A stretch of 19,764 nt of DNA from CAZFXZ01 sp964523165 (GTDB lineage Bacteria; Patescibacteriota; Patescibacteriia; JACRDY01). The notes under the pieces are model-generated. The model was not told the origin of the DNA and made no database searches. It worked only from the letters and a program-made list of their open reading frames with translations. The stretch is from assembly GCA_964523165.1 (NCBI GenBank), contig CAZFXZ010000012.1:1-19764 (forward strand). The letters are read 5' to 3'. The position numbers and the translations under genes are program-made. This document shows positions 15,702 to 19,764 of the stretch, in pieces; within the stretch, counting starts at the first letter, position 1, and each line of letters opens with the position of its first letter.

Positions 15702-17216
15702 TTATGACTCAAGTCGCGGAAACAAAATATTAACTTTTTGCAAACGCCAACCCCGTCGAGGTGTCCAGGTCGACAAATGCTGATAAGCTAATTTTTTTTC
15801 GGCCGACCAAACACCTAGCGCCGTCAAGATTTTTTCTGAGGTTTGCGGCATGAAGGGCAACAACAACCAGCCGACGTGACGCAAAACTTCACATAGTTCG
15901 CCAATCACAACGTTAAATTTTTCTTGATCATTTTTAAACAACTCCCAAGGTTTATTGGTTTCAATAAAAGCGTCCGCTTCCGCCAAGGTTCGCCAAATTG
16001 CGCCAATGGCCTCGTGAAACTGTAATTCATCCATGGCCGTTCGATAGTCAGACCAAGTTTGATCGAGAGTTTTTTGCCAAACACCATCTTGACTGACCAA
16101 TAGCTCGTCGGGATTTTTGGCGGCCAAAGCCAAAACCCGAGCCACTAAGTTGCCCAGGCCATTAGCCAAAGAAGAAGCATAACGTTCTTTAAATTTCACA
16201 ACCGACACATCACCATCTGAACCAAAGGCAAATTCACTCAATAAGAAAAATCTGACCACGTCGGAGCCGTATTGAGCCGTTAGCTCCACCGGATCAATGA
16301 CGTTGCCGATCGTCTTAGACATTTTTTGCCCATCAACGGTAAAAAATCCATGAGCAAAAACTTTTTTGGGTAAAGGCAGATTTAAAGCCAACAACATACC
16401 CAACCAAATCACAGTGTGAAATTTGATAATGTCTTTGGCCATCAAGTGGACATCGGCCGGCCAATAGGTTTTAAATTTTTCATCATCGGGATAACCCAAC
16501 GCTGAAATATAATTAGGCAAAGCGTCAAACCAGACCCAAGCCACCTGACTGTCGTCAAATGGTAACTTTACTCCCCAATCCAAATGTCGACTCATGGCTA
16601 CGTCTTTCAAGCCCTGATCAAGCAAACCCACAATTTCATTGTGTCTGGCCGTCGGAGCGATGACGACCGTGCCATCACTGATGACTTTTCTGACCGCCTC
16701 GGTAAAATCAGATAGGCGAAAAAACCAATTTTTTTCTTTTAGTAATTCTGGGGCTTTGTTGTGATCAGGACATTTGCCGTCGACCAGATCACTTTCGGTT
16801 TTGTAACTTTCACAACCCGTGCAATATAAACCTTCGTATTCACCTTGATAAACAGCCTTATTGCCCAAGGGCGTGATAGCTTGTGACAAATTTTGCAAAA
16901 AATTTTCTACGGCCTTTTTGTGACGTGGTTGGGTAGTGCGGATAAAATCGTCATTGGTAATATCCAAACTATCCCAAGCCAGTTGAAATTGGGCCGCCTG
17001 ACGATCGACAAAAGCTTGAGGGTCCAAATCGGCTTTTTGCGCTGATTGTAAATTTTTTATGCCATGTTCATCAGTCCCAGCCAAAAAAAACGTGGCATCG
17101 CCCAACAGACGATGGTAGCGAGCTAAAACATCGGCGGCAATGGTGGTATAGGCATGACCGACATGAGGCCGATCATTAACATAATAAATTGGCGTGGTGA
17201 CGTAAAATTTGGCCAT
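15702..17216 (-). CDS. metG: Methionyl-tRNA synthetase, short single-knuckle form
   Basis: 504 aa. Class I signatures are HVGH (18-21) and KMSKT (298-302). The zinc knuckle C132-x2-C135-x13-C149-x2-H152 matches the CCCH site of the Thermus thermophilus enzyme. The anticodon-binding helical bundle follows (about 355-480, NKPWELFK). The C-terminal EMAPII/Trbp111-like tRNA-binding domain found in Bacillus and E. coli is absent. It charges tRNA-Met, so it is essential. The -10 box of its promoter ends ten bases before the ATG, predicting a nearly leaderless message without an SD. Confidence 0.97.
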   Translation of the reverse strand: MAKFYVTTPIYYVNDRPHVGHAYTTIAADVLARYHRLLGDATFFLAGTDEHGIKNLQSAQKADLDPQAFVDRQAAQFQLAWDSLDITNDDFIRTTQPRHKKAVENFLQNLSQAITPLGNKAVYQGEYEGLYCTGCESYKTESDLVDGKCPDHNKAPELLKEKNWFFRLSDFTEAVRKVISDGTVVIAPTARHNEIVGLLDQGLKDVAMSRHLDWGVKLPFDDSQVAWVWFDALPNYISALGYPDDEKFKTYWPADVHLMAKDIIKFHTVIWLGMLLALNLPLPKKVFAHGFFTVDGQKMSKTIGNVIDPVELTAQYGSDVVRFFLLSEFAFGSDGDVSVVKFKERYASSLANGLGNLVARVLALAAKNPDELLVSQDGVWQKTLDQTWSDYRTAMDELQFHEAIGAIWRTLAEADAFIETNKPWELFKNDQEKFNVVIGELCEVLRHVGWLLLPFMPQTSEKILTALGVWSAEKKLAYQHLSTWTPRRGWRLQKVNILFPRLES

Positions 17217-17226
17217 AGATAAAGTA

Positions 17227-17255
17227 ATTTTAGGCTAAAAAGACTAAAATGGCAA
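17227..17255 (-). promoter_or_regulatory. metG operon promoter, near-leaderless
   Basis: TTGCCA (17250-17255), a 17-base spacer and TAAAAT (17227-17232), ten bases before the metG ATG. The predicted leader is only about four bases. Confidence 0.75.
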
Positions 17256-17257
17256 AT

Positions 17258-17283
17258 AAAAAAGTCCGACACGTCTCGGACTT
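17258..17283 (-). terminator. Intrinsic terminator after the tandem winged-helix gene
   Basis: Perfect 8-bp stem AAGTCCGA/TCGGACTT, 6-base loop, then a T run on the minus strand, overlapping the region just upstream of the metG -35. Confidence 0.9.
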
Positions 17284-17287
17284 ATTA

Positions 17288-18568
17288 TCAGCAGCTTTTT
17301 TTAAACTGTGGTGTGGGTAGTCCCAAGAATCGCCAACCCTTAGACGTGATACACACAGCCATTTGCTTACGTTTCAGGCCCCGACCAGTGCGTCTGGCGA
17401 TCAAGCCAGATTGGTAGGTCATTGTTTCTAAGGCGTATATTCTAGACTTCAACAAACCCAGACTTGCGACTAGAGTCGGCCAGCGCTCTATGCCGACAAA
17501 TTTTTGGCGATTAGTCATTATCACATCAGCCAAAGCTGACAGATAGCGCAACTGATGACCTTGGTCAGTCAGGTGTCGACGACGCAATTTCACCGACGGC
17601 CTCAAGACTGGCGGCCAATCAATCAAGGGTTTGGGGCCCAAAAATTGCCAGCCCAGATCAGTGATGATCATGGTTTTGTCACTATCACCACCCATCAGTA
17701 AACCGGCGGCCAGTAAGCGCTTCACTTCTTGGCGGCCATAGTTACGATAATCTGACTTGAGGTTGTTGGCCAACAATATATCCAAGCCCAGCTCCAATGC
17801 CGCCAAAGGAATTTTGACATTTGCCATGCTGTGGGCGGCGACAAATCGCAGGGCCACTAACCAGCACCCGCTAGCCGTCCGACTTGCGGGTATGACCGGT
17901 TTTTTAAGCGGGAAGATTGGCGGCTGTTCATAACCCAATACTTTCCAACCATAAGCTGTCAGACAGAGACTGCCCTTGCCAATCGGAGCATGAGCCAGCA
18001 AACCCTTGGAGCACAACTCTCTCGCCAAATCATGTGACCCATAACGCGTTCGACCACTAACGACCGTCCATTGATCGGCGTGATCAAAAATGACGGGCTG
18101 TTGTTGGCGAATGATTTCCTGCGCCATCCAGTGCAGAAACTGTTCTTGGGCGGTATTCGAACGTCGCGAAAACGGTGCGGCGGCCATCAACAAACGAGAC
18201 GCGACAGTCTCCATATTGAAACTTGACCGCACTGCCCGCCAAGCATCTTGACCGCTTGGCGGTGTGACATGTTTGGGACCCCACAACGCTGGCTGATCAT
18301 CGACGGCCTTCCAACCTTGTTGGGTAATGGCCACGGCCCAGACTTGCGCGCCAGCTAATCTATATGATTTTGTCCAACCCAATTGTGACGTAGTCGACAA
18401 AGCGACAAGTATTTGGGATTTTGAACAATTGAGCTCTTGCTTCAAAACCCAGACGTAGTCGGGCAAATCGGCCTGTCGATCGTTTTCCAAATGCTTGGCC
18501 AAAGTCAAAAAAACTCGGCCGTAAAACGTGTTTCGCCACCGGTCGTGGCGATCGGCTTTCTTAACCAT
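17288..18568 (-). CDS. Orphan protein of four tandem winged-helix-like units
   Basis: 426 aa, not recognised as a named family. Four units end in a closely similar strand-turn motif: ITQQGWKAV (81-89), LTAYGWKVLG (203-212), ITDLGWQFLG (302-311) and ITSKGWRFLG (407-416). Each is preceded by a helix, a short Gly-Leu-Leu/Ile turn (KGLLAHA, AGLLMGG, SGLIARR) and a hairpin rich in Gly/Lys, the order of a winged helix-turn-helix. Unit spacing is 122, 99 and 105 residues. The protein is basic and has no signal peptide or membrane helix, so a cytoplasmic DNA- or RNA-binding role is likely. It has its own promoter, a perfect SD and terminator, and sits between rsmI and metG. The function is unknown; MarR/PadR-like regulator, nucleoid protein or RNA-binding protein are all possible. 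Confidence 0.85.
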   Translation of the reverse strand: MVKKADRHDRWRNTFYGRVFLTLAKHLENDRQADLPDYVWVLKQELNCSKSQILVALSTTSQLGWTKSYRLAGAQVWAVAITQQGWKAVDDQPALWGPKHVTPPSGQDAWRAVRSSFNMETVASRLLMAAAPFSRRSNTAQEQFLHWMAQEIIRQQQPVIFDHADQWTVVSGRTRYGSHDLARELCSKGLLAHAPIGKGSLCLTAYGWKVLGYEQPPIFPLKKPVIPASRTASGCWLVALRFVAAHSMANVKIPLAALELGLDILLANNLKSDYRNYGRQEVKRLLAAGLLMGGDSDKTMIITDLGWQFLGPKPLIDWPPVLRPSVKLRRRHLTDQGHQLRYLSALADVIMTNRQKFVGIERWPTLVASLGLLKSRIYALETMTYQSGLIARRTGRGLKRKQMAVCITSKGWRFLGLPTPQFKKSC

Positions 18569-18569
18569 T

Positions 18570-18579
18570 GATCACCTCC
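18570..18579 (-). promoter_or_regulatory. Full-length Shine-Dalgarno
   Basis: GGAGGTGATC is complementary over ten bases to the usual bacterial 16S 3' end and lies directly before ATG 18568, an unusually strong site that predicts high translation of the tandem winged-helix gene. Confidence 0.85.
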
Positions 18580-18601
18580 CGGCGGTAATGATGTGAAAGA
18601 A

Positions 18602-18618
18602 CTAGACTCCCCATCTAG
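18602..18618 (-). promoter_or_regulatory. 5'-terminal stem-loop of the tandem winged-helix mRNA
   Basis: CTAGA/TCTAG stem with loop TGGGGAG on the minus strand. It falls at the predicted transcription start, so it may cap and stabilise the message or form an operator half of a palindrome. Confidence 0.45.
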
Positions 18619-18622
18619 CGAA

Positions 18623-18651
18623 CTTTTAACACAATTACTAAATTTTCGCAA
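18623..18651 (-). promoter_or_regulatory. Putative promoter of the tandem winged-helix gene
   Basis: TTGCGA (18646-18651), 17 bases, TAAAAG (18623-18628). The -35 is identical to that of the ParB-like gene. The -10 is imperfect at its last base. Confidence 0.5.
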
Positions 18652-18654
18652 ATA

Positions 18655-18678
18655 AAAAAACCGAATTGTCTTTCGGTT
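18655..18678 (-). terminator. Intrinsic terminator after the Zn-ribbon/winged-helix gene
   Basis: Stem AACCGAA/TTCGGTT with a 6-base loop and a T run on the minus strand. The gene's stop codon (18677-18679) lies within the stem's upstream edge. Confidence 0.85.
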
Positions 18679-19189
18679 ATTTAAAATCTTTCATCATGCC
18701 AAAATTAACCAAAATGTTGACGGGCCGCGACCGACGACGAGACGGGGTGTCTTTTGGGCCTCGGGGGCGTTGCAGAGCGCTGTTGTAATTTTTGCTAAAT
18801 TTTTCCCAGCGCGAGAGCTGATCGACCAGCCACAAGGGATGGATGAAGGCCAGATTTTTGACGCGAAAGATCAGACCCATGTTGATCAGCGTCAAAATGG
18901 CCGTTTTTTCGGCCACCCCTGCCGAGCTAAGGATCTTTGTTGCCGCCTCGACTGGAATTAGCGCCAGCCCATAAACACCAAAAAGCCGATCATGCCACTC
19001 GGCCATCTCGACAAACTTGTCAAAAGTTTGACCGAGCAAAGCATCGTCCTTGGTGATCAACTGCCAAAAATCAGTCATCTTGTCATGATTTTGCTGACAA
19101 ATCTGACAATTTTTGACGGCCGACCAGCTTTGATGACGTTTGGGGCAACGAATCAGCGTGCCCTCAAACAATTGATGGACGGTGGCCAA
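18677..19189 (-). CDS. Orphan putative Zn-ribbon plus winged-helix protein
   Basis: 170 aa from TTG 19189, a start fixed by AAGGAGG six bases upstream; the longer open frame reaching 19288 overlaps the membrane peptide gene and lacks an SD. C15-x3-H19 and C28-x2-C31 could bind one zinc. Residues 73-120 fit a winged helix-turn-helix (IPVEAATKIL, EKTAILTLINMGLIF, then a short hairpin to HP). The tail 140-156 is basic (RPRGPKDTPSRRRSRP), good for nucleic-acid contact. I do not recognise a family. An N-terminal Cys/His cluster followed by helices also occurs in the ParB-like protein of this window, with different spacing. It has its own promoter, strong SD and terminator; likely a nucleic-acid-binding regulator, function unknown. 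Confidence 0.75.
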   Translation of the reverse strand: MATVHQLFEGTLIRCPKRHQSWSAVKNCQICQQNHDKMTDFWQLITKDDALLGQTFDKFVEMAEWHDRLFGVYGLALIPVEAATKILSSAGVAEKTAILTLINMGLIFRVKNLAFIHPLWLVDQLSRWEKFSKNYNSALQRPRGPKDTPSRRRSRPVNILVNFGMMKDFK

Positions 19190-19195
19190 GAATAA

Positions 19196-19202
19196 CCTCC
19201 TT
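19196..19202 (-). promoter_or_regulatory. Shine-Dalgarno deciding a TTG start
   Basis: AAGGAGG six bases before TTG 19189 sets the start of the Zn-ribbon/winged-helix protein and rules against the longer frame. Confidence 0.8.
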
Positions 19203-19215
19203 GATTTATACGGGT

Positions 19216-19353
19216 TTAACTGCCAAAGGACAGGATTAAAATAATAGCCAGAATAGTCACAATTGTCAATATCAACCACGGTAACCACGGCCGGGGTTTT
19301 TGCTGACGGATTTGTTGAACTTGCTCATAGCGCTTGGCTAGGTTTGGTTCCAT
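19216..19353 (-). CDS. Small single-pass membrane peptide
   Basis: 45 aa from ATG 19353, seven bases after the rsmI stop. The first 22 residues are polar and basic (AKRYEQVQQIRQQKPRP). Residues 23-42 are one hydrophobic helix (WLPWLILTIVTILAIILILS), and the chain ends FGS. The positive N-side suggests an N-in, C-out topology. An upstream in-frame codon at 19413 would overlap rsmI and adds no conserved feature. There is no SD, like most genes of the window. No function can be assigned; it is probably translated on the rsmI transcript. Its codons for the membrane helix also contain a promoter-like sequence for the next gene. Confidence 0.6.
   Translation of the reverse strand: MEPNLAKRYEQVQQIRQQKPRPWLPWLILTIVTILAIILILSFGS
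19241..19269 (-). promoter_or_regulatory. Putative promoter inside the membrane-peptide gene
   Basis: Perfect TTGACA (19264-19269), 17 bases, TATTAT (19241-19246), leading to the SD at 19196-19202 with a leader of about 45 bases. It falls in Ile/Leu/Thr codons of a membrane helix, so chance is possible. Confidence 0.55.
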
Positions 19354-19360
19354 AAAAATT

Positions 19361-19764
19361 TTATTTAATTGGGGAAATGGCCACGACAAATTCACCTTTT
19401 TGCTCGACACCAACGAGCTGCTCGGCTATTTGAGATGCCGAGCCGCGATAGATAGTTTCAAATTTTTTAGTCAATTCTCGACCAACGACAATTTGTCTGT
19501 CAGCTATCCCCTGCTCTTGTAATTCTTTTAAAAATTTAATAATGCGATGTGAAGATTCGTAGACAAAACAAGTCTGTTGGCTAACAATGATTTTTTTGAC
19601 CAAAGTCTGACGACCTTTTTTGTGAGGCAAAAAACCATAAAAGATAAAATTGTCGGTCGGCAAACCGCAAACGCTGGCTAAAGTCGTAATAGCGCTGGGC
19701 CCGGGCAGGGGCACTATTTTTACTGCTTGGCCTAAATGATCGACTACCGCCTTGACCAACAATC
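19361..19764 (-). CDS. rsmI: 16S rRNA (cytidine-1402-2'-O)-methyltransferase RsmI, C-terminal part
   Basis: The frame is open to the window edge; the visible 134 codons are the C-terminal half of a protein usually about 280 aa. Tetrapyrrole-methylase-family signatures are present: VPLPGPSAITTLASVCGLP, FYGFLPHKKGRQ, YESSHRI (normally YESPHRI) and GRELTKKFETIYRG. RsmI methylates the ribose of C1402 in 16S rRNA in the decoding centre, using S-adenosylmethionine bound mostly by the missing N-terminal half. The in-frame TTG near the edge is an internal Leu, not a start. In Bacillus-type genomes rsmI lies near metG and tatD, which fits the genes downstream here. Confidence 0.93.
   Translation of the reverse strand, partial: LLVKAVVDHLGQAVKIVPLPGPSAITTLASVCGLPTDNFIFYGFLPHKKGRQTLVKKIIVSQQTCFVYESSHRIIKFLKELQEQGIADRQIVVGRELTKKFETIYRGSASQIAEQLVGVEQKGEFVVAISPIK

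Noticed and set aside
19190..19288. N-terminal extension of the Zn-ribbon/winged-helix protein
   Set aside because: The extension overlaps the membrane peptide in another frame and has no SD, while TTG 19189 has AAGGAGG at ideal spacing.

Overview
All genes in this window lie on the minus strand, so transcription runs from high to low coordinates. The content is bacterial housekeeping: a complete F1Fo ATP synthase operon, MetRS, TatD, CvpA, RsmI and LexA. Several versions are compact: a 134-aa delta subunit, a 504-aa MetRS without an added C-terminal domain, and 130-aa beta-carbonic-anhydrase-like proteins. Most genes lack a Shine-Dalgarno (SD) sequence. Together this suggests a reduced bacterium such as a member of the Candidate Phyla Radiation (Patescibacteria). 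That placement is inference from gene style, not from a marker phylogeny.

Layout in transcription order. (A) 19764-17288: the 3' end of rsmI, a 45-aa membrane peptide, a 170-aa putative Zn-ribbon plus winged-helix protein, and a 426-aa protein that appears to be built from four tandem winged-helix units. (B) 17216-14311: operon metG-cvpA-tatD. (C) 14176-5582: one long operon atpZ-atpB-atpE-atpF-atpH-atpA-atpG-atpD-atpC followed by a CPA2 cation/H+ antiporter and a beta-carbonic-anhydrase-like gene. It has a clear promoter in front and an intrinsic terminator behind. (D) 5467-5069: a second, divergent carbonic-anhydrase-like paralogue as its own transcription unit. (E) 4968-1397: lexA followed by a UvrD-type helicase with a C-terminal RecB/AddB-like FeS nuclease domain, an apparent SOS unit. 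(F) 1315-1: a GC-rich ParB-family gene with an unusual Cys/His N-terminal extension, running off the window.

Two styles of translation start are visible. Housekeeping genes have no SD, and the lexA and metG promoters sit so close to the ATG that their mRNAs should be nearly leaderless. Four accessory or orphan genes (ParB-like, first carbonic-anhydrase-like, tandem winged-helix, Zn-ribbon/winged-helix) each have a near-perfect GGAGG-type SD and their own promoter. Among ATP synthase genes only atpE has an SD-like sequence. It also has a long imperfect stem-loop in front and a GC-rich hairpin behind, fitting the need for many c subunits per complex.

Functional reading: ATP synthase, an electrogenic-looking antiporter and a CO2/bicarbonate/proton enzyme in one operon suggest coordinated proton and pH handling. 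The most novel material is the orphan putative DNA-binding genes between rsmI and metG (two loci often close together in other bacteria) and the ParB-like protein. There are no gene-free stretches over 300 bases, and I saw no tRNA, rRNA, CRISPR array or insertion sequence.
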